This document shows positions 27,977-40,100 of a stretch of DNA of 64,000 bases, one piece after another. The position numbers and the translations under genes were made by a program. The notes below the pieces were generated by a model, which had not been told where the DNA came from, made no database searches, and worked only from the letters and a program-made list of their open reading frames with translations. Within the stretch, counting starts at the first letter, position 1. The number at the start of each line of letters is the position of its first letter. This DNA is from Meghimatium bilineatum (taxonomy: Eukaryota; Mollusca; Gastropoda; Stylommatophora; Philomycidae), in contig CM067311.1 in assembly GCA_034231615.1 (NCBI GenBank), forward strand, positions 23,006,173-23,070,172, written 5' to 3'.

Positions 27977-28909
27977 TTAGTTTTTCTGGCAGTCCATGGT
28001 ATTCTCAGCATTCTTCTGTAGAACCACATCTCTGTTGCCTCCAATCTCCCACTTTCCAGTTTGTTTATTGTCCAAGACTCGCACCCATATGTTAGTATAG
28101 GGGTTATATAGCACTGCATAACTCTTTCTCACCTCTAATGACAAGGTCATATTACACAGTATATTTTTCATTTTTCTGAATGTTGTTTTTGCCTGTCCTA
28201 TTCTGCATCTTATTTCTGTTGAACTTCTTCCATCTGCTGTAATAATTGAACCTAGATATTTGAATTGGTGGACCTGTTTTAATACTATATCATTCACTAT
28301 GATCTTGCAAGGTGTGTTATTTTCTTTCTTTGAAATAACCATTTCTTCTGTTTTCTTGATATTTAGGAAGAGGCCTTTCTCTTTGCTTTCTGTGACTACT
28401 ACTTTAATTAAGTTTTGAAGGTCTTCCTCACTTTTTGCAATCAGAACAGTGTCATCCGTATATCTCAAATTATTTATGTTATGTCCTCCCACTGATATTC
28501 CTGGGATATCTACTATTGCACGCAATATGTTTTCACTGTATAGAGAGAACAGGTCTGGTGAAAGCACGCATCCCTGTCTGACTCCTTGTTTTATTTGTTG
28601 AAAAGGGCCAAATTGATTTCCTACTCTTATTCCTGTTATCATCTCATTTTTCTTATATAATAATGTTGTATCTTGGTTGTAATGCAATTCTATTTCTGTG
28701 CATTTCTTGTTCAGCCAGCTTTCTTTTGCTATTTTGCATTTCTCTCGTATCTCCTTATGTATTTTCTGATATTCCACTATCTTGTGTTTATTTTTCCTTC
28801 TGGTGCTCATCAATTCTAATATTTCTTCTGTCATCCATTTTTGTTTTGATGTATGTTTTACTTTTGGTATTATCTCTTTAGATGTTTGGTTTATCGACTG
28901 TTTTAGCAT
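27977..28909 (-). pseudogene. LINE RT frame with internal deletion, 310 residues
   Basis: The frame goes from a pre-RT linker (KWMTEEILELM, RRKNKHKIVEYQ) straight into the middle of the RT palm (ITGIRVGNQFGPF, IKQGVRQGCVLSP), so the fingers and the first catalytic Asp block are missing while the frame stays open. The YADD box reads YTDD. YLGSIITADGRSSTEI follows. The C-terminus continues in another frame (28119-27730) with CESWTINKLESGRLEATEM-like residues and FFGHFMRQAG. A non-autonomous deletion derivative. Confidence 0.82.
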
Positions 28910-28968
28910 GTTCCATTGATCTTTAATACTCTGAATCTTTGCAATGGCATTGTATCTATTTTGTACAA

Positions 28969-29883
28969 TTATGTTGTATCTTTCTTTAATATCAGCATCT
29001 GATTTAATTTAATATTCCTTGGTGCTCTCTTGATCTTCTTTAATCTTATACACAATATCGCTACCAGTAGTATATGATCACTGTTGCAGTCAGCACCTGG
29101 CCTTGTTTTCATAGATCTAATGCTGTTTCTATGTCTTTTAGAGACTAAAATGTAATCAATTTGGTTCTGAGTATTATCACCTGGGCTAATCCATGTACAC
29201 AGCCTTCTTGGATGTTGCTTGAACCATGTATTCCCTATTATTAAATTATGTGCCTGTGCCCACTCTATCAATAAATCACCTCTTTCATTCTTAGTTCCTA
29301 AACCAAATCTTCCTGTCACATCTTTTATTTCTGTTTCACCTACTTTTGCGTTAAAGTCCCCCATTACTATAGTTACCGGTACTTCCTGATTTTTACACTG
29401 TTTCATTGCGATTTCTAAATCTTCATAGAAAATTTCGATGTCCTCCTCTGAACTGCTTGATGTAGGTGCATATACCTGCACAATGTTGATATCCAACGGT
29501 TTTCCTGTTAGTTTAACTAATATTACCTGATCTGATATTGCCATAAAACCCTTCACCGTTTTTCCTGTTTCTGTGTCTAATAATACTCCTACCCCCCTCT
29601 CGTGTTTTTGTCCTCCTGAGTATATGACTTTAAATTTATCTGACTGTATCTCTCCTGCCCCAGTCCACCTCATTTCGCTCATTCCTAGGATATTTATGTT
29701 CATTCTTTCCATTTCTTGCTTGATGTTGTCTAATTTACCACACTGCGCTAACGATGTGACGTTCCATGTTGCTATATTAACACTAACTGTAAGCCTACTT
29801 CTGTGTGTCGCCATGACTTTCATCTTGGGAGAATAATGTGGTAGTTTCCCATTGCTTTCCACATCCATATGGGGGATATCCAT
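28969..29883 (-). pseudogene. LINE APE-type endonuclease, 304-residue frame
   Basis: Motifs in order: IATWNVTSL, SEMRWTG (the catalytic Glu), VQVYAPT, MGDFNAKVG, TWISPGD, QIDYILV and NSDH. This is the protein often labelled craniofacial development protein 2-like in animal genomes; it is transposon-derived, not a developmental gene. All catalytic residues I know to look for are present. It ends before the RT, with a frame change near 28960. Confidence 0.85.
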
Positions 29884-29939
29884 TTGTATCCGCTCCCTTT
29901 GACAATATTTTATGTCGGGACAAATGGGTGCCCCGCATT

Positions 29940-30290
29940 ACTAATGTAAAAAAGAAATAACAAAAGACAAAGGACTTTTTCCTAACGTAAAAAAGAAATA
30001 ACAAAAGAGAAAGGACTTTTTCCATGTTAAGTTTAACAGGTACCTTTATCAAGAAACAAACACCTAATAAACACAAAATTAAATTTAAATACAGAAAGAT
30101 AGTTTTTACTCAATGTATTCAATACAGAGTATTTTAATTTGATTTTGTTTGTTTTTGATAAAGGTCCCTTGATGGACAGTAATGTGGAAAAAGTTCCTTT
30201 TCCTTTGTTTTTATTTATTCTTTTATATTAGTTTAACTAGTAACAATAGTACGTTATCCTAGTTATTGCTTCTTGGTTGTTTTGTTAACG
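29940..30290. repeat. Inverted pair of Penelope-like terminal-repeat fragments with a 41-bp duplication
   Basis: The segments 30001-30062 and 30147-30211 are imperfect reverse complements (CTTTTTCC...CCTTTATCAAGAAAC against GTTTTTGATAAAGG...GGAAAAAG). Both carry the TTGATAAAGG core seen at 18342-18455 and 37730. The left arm includes two 41-bp units with AAAAGAAATAACAAAAGA. Class assignment is tentative. Confidence 0.45.
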
Positions 30291-30400
30291 CAGCACTCTC
30301 CATCTTGTCGTATCTTCTCTGACTGGTTATTTAGATATGAATTACTGATATGAAAAAAATGTGACTTCTACTTTTAATATTTATTTAATCATCTAATGAT

Positions 30401-30526
30401 GGTTGCTGATCCAGCGGCCCATCAGCTCATGCCCTTTGACCCAATGACATTGTGTGATATATTCATGTGTTTGTGAGCTGTTGTTTTGTTCCATATAATG
30501 TGTTCCATTTATCTGGCACTGGAGGG
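30401..30526. mobile_element. 126-bp insertion with 14-bp target-site duplication
   Basis: Flanked by perfect AATCATCTAATGAT at 30387-30400 and 30527-30540. The insert begins GGTTGCTGATCCAGCGGCCC and ends ATCTGGCACTGGAGGG. No tRNA boxes or poly(A); family unknown. Confidence 0.7.
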
Positions 30527-30551
30527 AATCATCTAATGATAAATAACACTA

Positions 30552-30680
30552 ACTTTGGATGTGAATTGGCACAAAGAAAATGGCAACAACACATTTCCAT
30601 TCTCTAGACTAGATCCTGCTGGAAATAGAGTAGGACTATTGTCCTACTATAAAAGAGATCTGGGAGTTTCAGAATAAAAT
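30552..30680 (+). mobile_element. FAM-A copy, diverged
   Basis: Shares CATTTCCATTCTCTAGACTA, CCTGCTGGAAAT, GGACTATTGTCCTACTA and GGGAGTTTCAGAAT with the copies at 6241 and 12568. The 5' end is diverged. Confidence 0.65.
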
Positions 30681-31065
30681 TAAAAAAAAAATTTAAATCT
30701 TGAATTCTATTGTTACTAAATAAATATAATACTGGCTATTAACCTCTCACAAACAAATCAAACAGAACAAAACAGTTTGTTTAGATTTTAATTTGGCGTG
30801 GTTATACAAGGTAGATAATCAATGATGTAGTAATGGCATAGTTGATACGTATAATTATCTTCCTTTTACCAATGAAAGTACACATGCCAATTAAATGTAA
30901 CAAGTGCATAAGGGGGGTAATCTACTTCACTGTGTCTACATTTGGAAGAAATATGTAATAGAGAAACCTCATGAGATGTTACCTTTATGTCAAGTTTTGT
31001 TTGCTTTTACATAGCCCTGGTATGCCTTCAGTGGAAATTGACAACTTTAGAACAGGTCCTTTGTA

Positions 31066-31445
31066 TGATGATGATGATGATGTTCGTCCGTCGTGATCGA
31101 CGATGACCAAAAACTCAACCATAATAATAATAACAATAAATAATAGAAATAATAACGTTAATAGTGCGTTTTTAAATGACTAGCAAGTCCAATGCGCGCA
31201 CAAAATGTTCTTTTACAGAATTGACAACAATAGAAGGTATCTGTGTGAGGTTGAGATGTTTTTTCTTTTCTACGTGTCCGCTTCTGTCTTGCAGTTTCTT
31301 GTCTGAATTCTTCTGCCGCTAGTGCTCCCGTTCTAATGCTGTAACGCCAAGCCGTTCTATCCTGAGCGAGGCTCTCCCAAGCGCCTACGTCAATGTTAAG
31401 ATGTTTCAAGGATGACTTGAGCGTGTCTTTGAAACGCTTTTTCTA
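31066..31445 (-). mobile_element. LINE 3' end encoding a C-terminal C2H2 zinc finger, minus strand
   Basis: The 83-residue frame (31409-31158) reads WESLAQDRTAWRYSIRTGA, a basic helix, then FYCCQFCKRTFCARIGLASH..TH, a C2H2 finger typical of the end of one LINE class. The 3' tail has TCGTCGATCACGACGGACGAAC and a (CAT)n microsatellite. A plus-strand copy is at 53560-53890. Confidence 0.75.
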
Positions 31446-31479
31446 TAGTTAGCACATCATATCATCATGGCACTCCAGA

Positions 31480-31640
31480 CAAGTCCATATCATCATGGCA
31501 AGTTCATTAGGTGCTCTGGTTTGATATTCAGTATGCCCTTCATCATAACTGTTCTGTTCTGTGCTGGTTAAATAACTTTTTTTTAAATTCCTAAATGTTG
31601 CTCATCTCTGCAACACCACGCTTCACTCCCGGTTCCTGTA
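31480..31640 (-). mobile_element. LINE tail fragment, same family as 4694-5370
   Basis: Plus-strand landmarks AGGTGCTCTGGTT, TTCAGTATGCCCTTCA and CTTCACTCCCGGTTCCTG match those near 4780-4895. Confidence 0.5.
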
Positions 31641-31831
31641 TTCTTTGTATGAGCTGTTCTTATATTATTGAAAGTGTTGAACAAATAACTCTCATGTATA
31701 ACATGAGAGTATGTACAAGCTGAATGCAAATCAAGACTATCAATTGGTTATATCCAGCATCAATTACAGGGGATGTATAAATAATGCATAGTTTTTATCT
31801 TAGAAGAAATAACATGTACTATTGAACATAG

Positions 31832-32060
31832 GTAGGGAGCAATGATAGTTTGATGGTTAGTACCTCAGCTTCATAGTTGGGTGGTCCAGGTTTTATTTCT
31901 TGTTCAACTGGAAAAATATACAGGCCTAACATTGCATTCCTCATACACCACAATGGTATGAAAACTGACTTTACTATTATTGAAAATGTTTGCCCATTGT
32001 AGTCGACAATGACATTTCTGATCAACTGGAATGATGATGATGATGATGAAGACTGCAATG
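31832..32060 (+). mobile_element. tRNA-derived SINE, diverged
   Basis: Head GATAGTTTGATGGTTAGTAC (box A-like) and GGTCCAGGTTTTATTTC (box B-like) resemble tSINE-1. The tail is a (GAT)n microsatellite. Confidence 0.5.
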
Positions 32061-32612
32061 TATCCAACTGTGGCTAATGAAATTTCCTTCCACACTGAAC
32101 ATGTGTGGGGAAGAGTTTGTGGGACATTGAGCCTCTCTACTTGAGCCATTCTTCTAGCATATTTTTGTGCAGTTGTAGCTTGTCTGAGGCTCTCTGCAGC
32201 AGTTGCATCAATCCTGAGTGCTACTCCAGTCAGATCTGTCTTGTGCCAACCTCTCTCATTAATGATATCTTACGAGTTAAAATGCTTCTTCTATCCTTCA
32301 GCCTTGTGGAACCTAGAAGAAACTGCACATTATTTGTCTTCAGGTTCCTGAAAATAATACTGGATGCAAACACATCATCATTGACAACTTGTTCCCTGAA
32401 GACCATAAATGTAACATCCTTGAAGTTTTGGTCTTGTGTGGTATAAAGAATGATTCATGAGTGACGATCTATATAACATTTTGTGCATTTGAATTTCTAA
32501 AGGTTTCCACTGCACACTTCCTTCGGTTTCATTTTTTCAGCAACCAGCTGACCTTGTATCTCATTTGTGACTGTGATACACTTGAATACTAGATGTCTTC
32601 AAAAGTACCTGT

Positions 32613-32700
32613 GTCCCGTTGTGGCTCAATGGTAGAGTGGATAGTGGGCCAACGTCACAAACCCACTGTATTCGAATTAGCATTTGGTTCAAAAACTGAT
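32613..32700 (+). repeat. tRNA-like sequence
   Basis: TGGCTCAATGGTAGAG (box A and D arm) and ATTCGAATTAGC (box B-like). No clean cloverleaf; probably a SINE head. Confidence 0.4.
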
Positions 32701-32851
32701 TATCTACATTGTACTGGCAGTATAATTGAATGCATGAAAGTGCATAAAAACATTCAACAATAGTTGAATAGCAATGTCCTATAGAGTATATGTTTCAATT
32801 ATAAGTTCTCTGCTAATAATGTCCTTTTCAATACAATGTTACTCCTTGAGG

Positions 32852-33118
32852 TGAAGGGACCTGAAAGGGGAGAAAAGATAGTAGCAGTTTACCTTCCTTT
32901 CATGTTGTTGGGGGCAACTAAGAAAGTTATGGGATGAAGAGAACTGTCCCAACCTATATATGGTCACAGTTACCCAGAAACTATGCTGCAGTTGGATGTG
33001 TCATGCTGAAAGGCACAGATATCTCAGCAAAGCTGTCAACCATGACACAATGCATTAGTTCTCTGGACTACATCCTGCTAATCTGCAGAAGTTTGAGAAT
33101 GAATGCAGTAGAAGAATA
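32852..33118 (+). mobile_element. FAM-B SINE-like copy
   Basis: FAM-B order: GGACCTGAAAGGGGAG, GGGGGCAACTAAG, TATGCTGCAGTTGGATGT, TCTCTGGACTACATCCTGC and AGTTTGAGAATGAATGCAG. Confidence 0.75.
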
Positions 33119-33479
33119 CAATGTAATTTACTTTTATGTGTCTTTTACAAATAATCTTTGAAGAAGAACGAAGGATAATCAAGCTTTCTGGTGCCAGATT
33201 CTAGCTGTTCATTCATATAGAATAATATCAGAGAATAATTTACAAGTCTTCAATTATCAATCTCTTAGGTCTAATGCTATGAAGAGGATTTGCTATGTAG
33301 TATTACCAAATTAATTGAACTGCTAATAATCATCAGCATTTGTATTTAATTCTTGCCAAGCTATCAAAGAAGTTTTTTGCTGACTACTGCATGTTGCTAC
33401 TATGACAATTTAAGTAGTGACATGTACCAGGTGGGCAACCTTTTCTTTTTAGGTTGGCAGACCAAATTCAAGTTAAGTC

Positions 33480-36270
33480 AAGCCAGGTGAAACACATGGT
33501 GAATACATGCTGGAATATCCAATGTTTGGTTGGTTGTTTTTTTTTAAAAAAAAGTCCCAAGATAAAGAGTATTATCTCCATATCAAAGTAAATGCTTTAG
33601 TCATTTTTCATGCCAATCATTTAAGGGTACAGAAAGGCACCACACCCCCCCCCCCCAGTCTCTTTATCATTAAGTCTGAGCATGTGATGCACTCAAACCA
33701 TCAGATTTTACATAATCATTTCCTCTTTTATCACTGTTTAGTGTCGTGGTTTACTTCTTGCATGTGATAAGATAATGTATTAGTTCCAATTCAAATGCAT
33801 ATACAGTAGTAATTTTAAAACCAACCATGTGGGACTAGTAAAAATAGCTTGACTGGTTAGATTTAACTCACCTCTGGTATGTACTCACTTTGTGAAGGGT
33901 GTAATTTTTGTTTGACAATAACTAGCAACAAGATCAATACAGACCAAATGTGTGCATATAAAATTTCACAATATAAATCATTGAACAGTGAATGTTTTGC
34001 AACAAGACAAGATTAAGTAGGCACCCTAATATAAAGCACAGAAGTACATGAGTCAAACAACTAGAATGTCATTAAAAAATATGATAAATAGATATGGGCT
34101 TTGTTAACAGATAAATAGGCAACATGAACAATGATAGGTAAAAGTACATGAGTAAAGAATTTGTGCCAGGAGTGTTGTGTAGATTTTAAAAAATTTCTAT
34201 TGGAGTAAAAATTTCATGATTACTTGAAAGACTGCAGCTATTGCTCAAACTACAGAACAATGAATCAAAAAATATATCTTGAAATGGATTCCTACAGTGA
34301 AAAAATTTTTTTATATAACAAAAGAATGCATATTTTATGGGAGGGGGTGTGTACTAACGGTGTAAATTAGAAATAAGAGTTAAAGGTTCCTGACAAACCT
34401 ATTAAATCTTTCATTTGACATTGTTTGAAAACATTTTGGTTTCTTTACTAAACCTTTAAATAATTTCAACAAAAAGTGAACAAGCAACTCCCAAACTATC
34501 AACGCTCTTCTGAAAGATCAACAGAAACTGAAACCTACACAATCTGAACAACAAACCAAATATTAAAGAAGTAATTACAGTTTAATATGACTAGTGGTAG
34601 AAGTTTAATTGAGATACTTTCAATTCATCAAAAATATTTTCAATTCATCAAAAAATGGATAGTCAAAGGTGCATCAAAGTTAACAGAACATTGGCAAGCA
34701 AGCTATGCTAATAGAAAATAACAAAAACATATTGTTTCAAATCAGCAGAACAAGAAGCTGATTTCCAGTACTGTTTTACAGATCTGAAATAAAAGCTGAC
34801 AATATTCAAACTTACATTTTAAATATTGAGGACAAAATATCAGTTGTAAAAATTCTGTGAAAAATAGTTAACATCAAATAAGGATAATCTCGAGCGTAAA
34901 AATAAATGCTAATGTACATAAAGTTGTAAATAGTTGAGATGAGTTATTTTTACTACAATATAGATTATTGTACAAATCATGTTTACATTTGAGAGTAGGT
35001 AAAGGGGTGTAGCAAAGGCACAGTGTATCAGATGTGTATGTGTACTGAATTAATACCTACAGGTGAAGATAAAGAGTGTAGATGGTTAGGAAAGGTAGAA
35101 AATCAGGACAGCAACCTGGGCAGCGCTAAAGAAATTGCAAACAGGTAATAGTGGAAAAAATAGTACTTTCCGTGTTAACACTCCTACTACTTGGAAGTGA
35201 CCCTTTAGAGGGGTGTTAAGTACTTCATATGAAACACTTCAAATATTTTTAATGGTCACTGATCTGACAGAAAGACACTCATCGACACATGCATAGCCAA
35301 AAATGTAATGATTTACATGGCAATAATCTGTGGCAGTTTATCTAATAGTGTGCTAAATATAAAACCTGTATTTCGCTTTACTTAACAAAAACACCCATCT
35401 AAAAGGACATATCCATGTAGTTTGGTATTAATGTGGAAAGAAAAGTGGAGAATTGTAGCCCAAAATTTAACATGAACAAGGATAAAGTATAAATAAATTA
35501 TGAAACATACAGAAATAACTATGCGAGTCCTTATACTGACAACCACAAGACAATAACTAAGGTCAAATGATGTGTAAAAATGAGATTTAGGGTGCTATAA
35601 ATATGCCAAGAATCTTGGTAGGACATGGTCTTTGCAGATGCGTCCTAAAACATTAAAAAAAGCTCCTGTAAAAAGCAAGAGTAATATTACATCAAGCGCC
35701 TTGACAGACATGGCTGAGGGTTGCACATCATTAACTCCTTCAAGCTGCATTATCTTATAGTCAATCATGACTGATGAAGGTTAGTAAATAACTAGCCAAA
35801 GTAGAGATTCTCTTGATACAGAGTATTCCAGATCTCCCATGCAGAGTGAATTTTTATTTTATACTTCATCACAGGCACCTTTCTTTTTTTCCCAGACGAT
35901 AGTATTACTGTTGCTATAAGGAATATAATCTACAATACATGGCGACGATAATGTGACTCACAAGACCAGTGAGCCACAATGAGTCATAGTATGTACAAGG
36001 AATCACTTGTGCTGTATAAAGGAGAAAGAAGTGTTATTTTACAAAACCACTGGAGCTTGAGAGACCTAACTTCTCACTAAAAAATATATATATTATTGCT
36101 CAATAGATAATTTGCAGAACACAAGTAGTCAAAAGTGTTATATGTCACAAAAGTGCTCATTTACATATAGCGGTAGATAAAAGTGCCCACTAAGGTTTAA
36201 CACGACGAGGAAAAACATTGAGTAATTATAATGTAAACACACATCCTTATTTAATTGATTTTTCCCCTTC
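33480..36270. other. AT-rich region, no gene recognised
   Basis: Stops are dense in all frames. A C-run (about 12) lies near 33645. No LINE motif or tandem array. It probably separates PFN4 from the 3' end of the CLIC gene. Confidence 0.55.
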
Positions 36271-36279
36271 TACCGTAAG

Positions 36280-36520
36280 GCTTGATGATTTGGAAGAGAT
36301 ACTGTTAAATGATCCTATCTGCCCTTTTACATCCTGTGTTTTACATCCAAAATACATCCTGTGGCTGATAATAGCATGGGGATTTGGAAGAGATCGTCAA
36401 ACGATCCTATCGGCCATTATACTTATTCATCCTGTCTGATAATGGCATCTGGATTTGGAAGAGCGGCCTTCAAGCGATCCTATCAGCCATTTTACTTACG
36501 CATCCTATGTCTGATAATAT
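36280..36520. repeat. Tandem repeat, about 75-90 bp unit, three copies
   Basis: Each unit has GGATTTGGAAGAG, ACGATCCTATC.GCC and CATCCTGTCTGATAA, with a CAAACGATCC/CAAGCGATCC variant. Confidence 0.8.
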
Positions 36521-36771
36521 GAATGAACTATAGATACAAATGCAGTTATAGCATAATTAGTATACTCATACAAAACAAACTTGGCATATACATGTGAGTG
36601 GAGTAATATAATTATGTTAAAAATATGAAATGTAAAACTCAAAGGCAGATTAACACAATTTATAACAGATTCACAGACATGGCTATAATTATTACAAAAT
36701 AAGACTAACAAAAACATCATTTTAATTATTTCAAATTATCAATGAATTCTACCATATTTTGTTACAACTGC

Positions 36772-36777
36772 TTTATT
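36772..36777 (-). promoter_or_regulatory. Candidate polyadenylation signal of the CLIC gene
   Basis: AATAAA on the minus strand about 260 bases after the stop codon at 37037. Chance occurrence is possible in AT-rich DNA. Confidence 0.35.
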
Positions 36778-36827
36778 TTAAAGAAATATTTTTTAAATGG
36801 TTTAAACTTTCATTAATAGAAAGAATG

Positions 36828-37005
36828 CTTCAGTTCATATCATTTTGTTGTTTTAGCATGCTGAAGTTAATTTAATCTACTAGATACAAAATTATCTCCC
36901 AAATATATTGTTCAAAATCAAACTGTCACAGTTCATATTATGTTGCTGTTTTAGTACTGTGAATTTAGTTTAACCTACTACATACAAATTTATCACCAAA
37001 ATATT
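36828..37005. repeat. Diverged tandem duplication of about 98 bp
   Basis: CAGTTCATAT.AT.TTGTTG.TGTTTTAG and CTACTAGATACAAA occur twice; it lies in the presumed 3' UTR of the CLIC gene. Confidence 0.7.
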
Positions 37006-37036
37006 TTATCCAGGGGTTGAACTTTAACAAATAATT

Positions 37037-37198
37037 CTAATTTTCTCCATGATCATCTACGCTTTCACTGGAGACGGAAGCTGCATCGTTTGACTCTTCC
37101 TCATGATGTAGCCTAGATGCTGACTCTTCCTCATGATGTAGCCTAGATGCTGACTCTTCCTCATGATGTAGCCTAGATGCTGACTCTTCCTCATGTAA
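37037..37198 (-). CDS. CLIC: CLIC last exon: acidic decapeptide repeats and stop
   Basis: Follows acceptor TGTAATACATTCCAG (TACTAAAC upstream resembles a branch point). It encodes three and a half copies of LHHEEESASR from a 30-bp DNA repeat, then NDAASVSSESVDDHGEN and TAG. The frame is phase 0 and stays open only in this frame. Joining to the 49143 exon is inferred from phase and strand; no alternative 3' exon was seen. Confidence 0.6.
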   Translation of the reverse strand, partial: LHEEESASRLHHEEESASRLHHEEESASRLHHEEESNDAASVSSESVDDHGEN

Positions 37199-40100
37199 CT
37201 GGAATGTATTACATTTGAAAGTTTAGTACAAAGAAATTACAAAAAGTCTTTTTATGACAACTAGAATAACAATCAGAAACAAGAACGAACTAAATGATAT
37301 TCAAGAGATGTGTCTCTAGAGTGTATCTATCTCTATTGTCTTTTCTCCATATGCTGTAAGGTTTCGCAGAATTGAATCACAATCAGATTTTGGGCTATGG
37401 TCGCTTGATATGCAGTAATGTTGTGACATCTCAGAACATTGGTACCTTCAATTCCCCTTCCTCTTGGTCTTCCTGTACCTCTTGTTGTTTTCATTCTCAT
37501 GTTGTATACCTCTAAGTACAGTATTAAAATACTTTAATAATAACTAAAGACTATTACAACTATAAGCTTTACATATAAGACTATTACACCTTAGAAGACT
37601 ATAAGCTTTACAACTATTGGCACATTTGTAGGCACCACTAATACATCCATGTAGTATGATGTGTTACTGATAAAGTAAATTCACTCATCTATTTTGTGTA
37701 GTATTGTTTAGTTTTTAAGTTATTAGTCTCTTGAAAAAGGTCCCATTTGGACAGACATGTTGAGAATTGTCCTGTTTAGTTTTATTGTATGTTTTTTATT
37801 TACTTTTGTATATATTTTTATTCATAGGCACAGTAAGTTTTTCTAGTAACCAGTTTATTTTTTTTGCTTTAACATTTGTTCGTTCGGTTACTGCGGCACC
37901 CTCCACTTTGTCGGACACCCTCCAATAATTTTGTTATTTATAATACATCCAACAGTATCACTAGTACAAAGTGGAAAGGCATCTTTCAAACCATGAGCAA
38001 ATTCAATCAAGTTGTGTTTGTGAGTCAGGCCCAGTAACTGCTCTACCACAGAGCTAATAGATATATTTAAATCAGGACAGACAAGTAACATAGCAGCATG
38101 TATGATAAGTATATTACAGACAAATTTTAAGGCATGTTATCTATGCTTATGCAAGAACTTATCAAAGAGCTATCCTTTACAAAACATCACACTTATCAGA
38201 ACTTATCAATTATCCTTTACAGAACATCACAGTATCACATCATGCCTGAAAGACTCATCTACAGACTGTTAAATTATCATGCTGATGGTTTCTTCAATAT
38301 CTTGTGTCTACTACCATCTGAGTCTGTACTTGTCAATCTCTCAACTTAATTGCTTCGATTCTCAGAAATTACAAATTATTTATTTCCTATGTGCCATGGA
38401 GGTTTTCTACAGTGCTTTCTTTGATACCCAGAAGACTTCAACTGTTAAAGGTGTGCAAAGCTTCTCAATGTGGGTCTATTTGTGTTTGTAAATGACATGT
38501 TCCACAATTTTAAATGTAGACGAGCAGTCTACAAGGTGAAATCCTTTTGTTCCATCTTAGAGGATATCACTGTGTTGTTTGCATACCTTAGTTTTATAGA
38601 ATCTCATTTATCAGTAGATAAATTCCACAGCAGCATACACTTTTGGGTAACTCAAATGTTAGATCTGTTTCTAGGTTATTTGATAAGCTGATTCCAAAAA
38701 AGGCACCAGTTTTTCCCCTGAAGTCTAGTTTTTTAGATACACACATTTATGTATATCTAGTGGTATATGTGTGGCTATTGATCCATCTCACAAACACAAT
38801 AAGCTCAAATTTGTTCATGGTCCAAAAGCCAGCCATAACATTGTATTTGCGATGCGATTGGTTGTATAAATGGAGCCTAGAGATGCAACAATAGTTGAAA
38901 AGCAATGACCTATACAGGTTATATTTAAATTATAACTAAAAATAATATTACAAGGAGCCTCACAGATGCTGCAGAGATTCTCTTGTGTAAGAAAGACATA
39001 GTATAAATGGCTATTGAATGAAATTCACTGGTCCTACAATGTTTGATTTCACTCACCAAATACCGGTACACATAATTCTTCTTCTTCTGCGTTCGTTCTC
39101 AAACTCCTGCAGATTAGCAGGATGTAGTCCAGAGAACGGAATGCATTGTGCCATGGTTTACATCATTGCTGCAATATCTACGCCCTTCAGCCTGACACAT
39201 TCGACTTCAGCATGATTTTGGGTCACTGACCCTATATGGGATGGGACAGCCAACTCCATCCCATAACCTCCCTAGTCGCCTCCTACGACATGCGTGGAAG
39301 GTAAAGAGTGTTGCCATTCTTTGCTCCCCTTTCGGGCCCCGACAACACTTGGGCGCACATAATTCAATATTTACTACCTCATCCTGCACAGACCAGCATT
39401 ATTACATAACCCCCTTGTATGGTGGGGGAATACATAGCTGGCTGCTCCACCCAAATCAGTGACCATTGTTCAGAGCTAGGTAGGATGTCATGGATATCTC
39501 TGACAGGAAAGTATGCTTGACAGGAGAGCTGAAACTCAGAATTCCAACTCTGCATGTTGCAGAAAGGTAGGAAAGGTACAAAGGCGATAGAAAATCCCTC
39601 TGAGTAGGAGGCTTCTCAAAGCATTGCACACCGCTGAGAGTTGGAGTATTCTGGGTATGAAATAAAGCTCTGGAGAAACCATACTATCTATCTTTCCTTC
39701 CTCTTTTACCCTTTATGGGTGTTGAGGGAGATACAATGTTCTTGCTTTTCTGGCAGCTTCAGATGTCATTTGGTGTTCGCATAATGTGCTTTTTATGTTG
39801 TCGATCCAGCGTACTCTAGGTCTACCCTTGGCTCTTCTTTCTGCTTCTCATCTCTTCATATATTATTTATAAACTAATGAATCACACAGAATTCTTTTCA
39901 GATTATAGGAAGTAAAAGTTAGTTAATCACTGACAATTCCCTGGGGATTGAAACAACTACATTTATTCTACCTGTATTCTGTTGAAAGTTACCTGTAATA
40001 TAGAAATTGGACTGAATGCTGAACCATCAAGTCCATCAAGAAATTTGTAACATATTTTTGTCATATGCAGTGTTTTAACTCCAAGAATGACTCTTTGCTA

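Larger units (their letters stand above)
27680..29920 (-). mobile_element. LINE (CFDP2/RTE-like), internally deleted, minus strand
   Basis: The 5' part is a nearly complete endonuclease, the 3' part an RT that lacks its first half. Start and end lie near a FAM-unrelated 41-bp duplication (29943) and an ATC-rich tail (27680). Two long frames survive (29883-28969 and 28909-27977), the best-kept LINE coding sequence in the window after 22234-23281. Confidence 0.85.

Noticed and set aside
28969-29883. A host 'craniofacial development protein 2' gene
   Set aside because: The motifs are those of a LINE endonuclease and an RT follows directly on the same strand. The name is a database artefact of such transposons.
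37888-38091. 67-codon minus-strand ORF and a tRNA-like CTCTGTGGTAGAG stretch
   Set aside because: No box B at the right distance and no domain; too weak to list as a gene.
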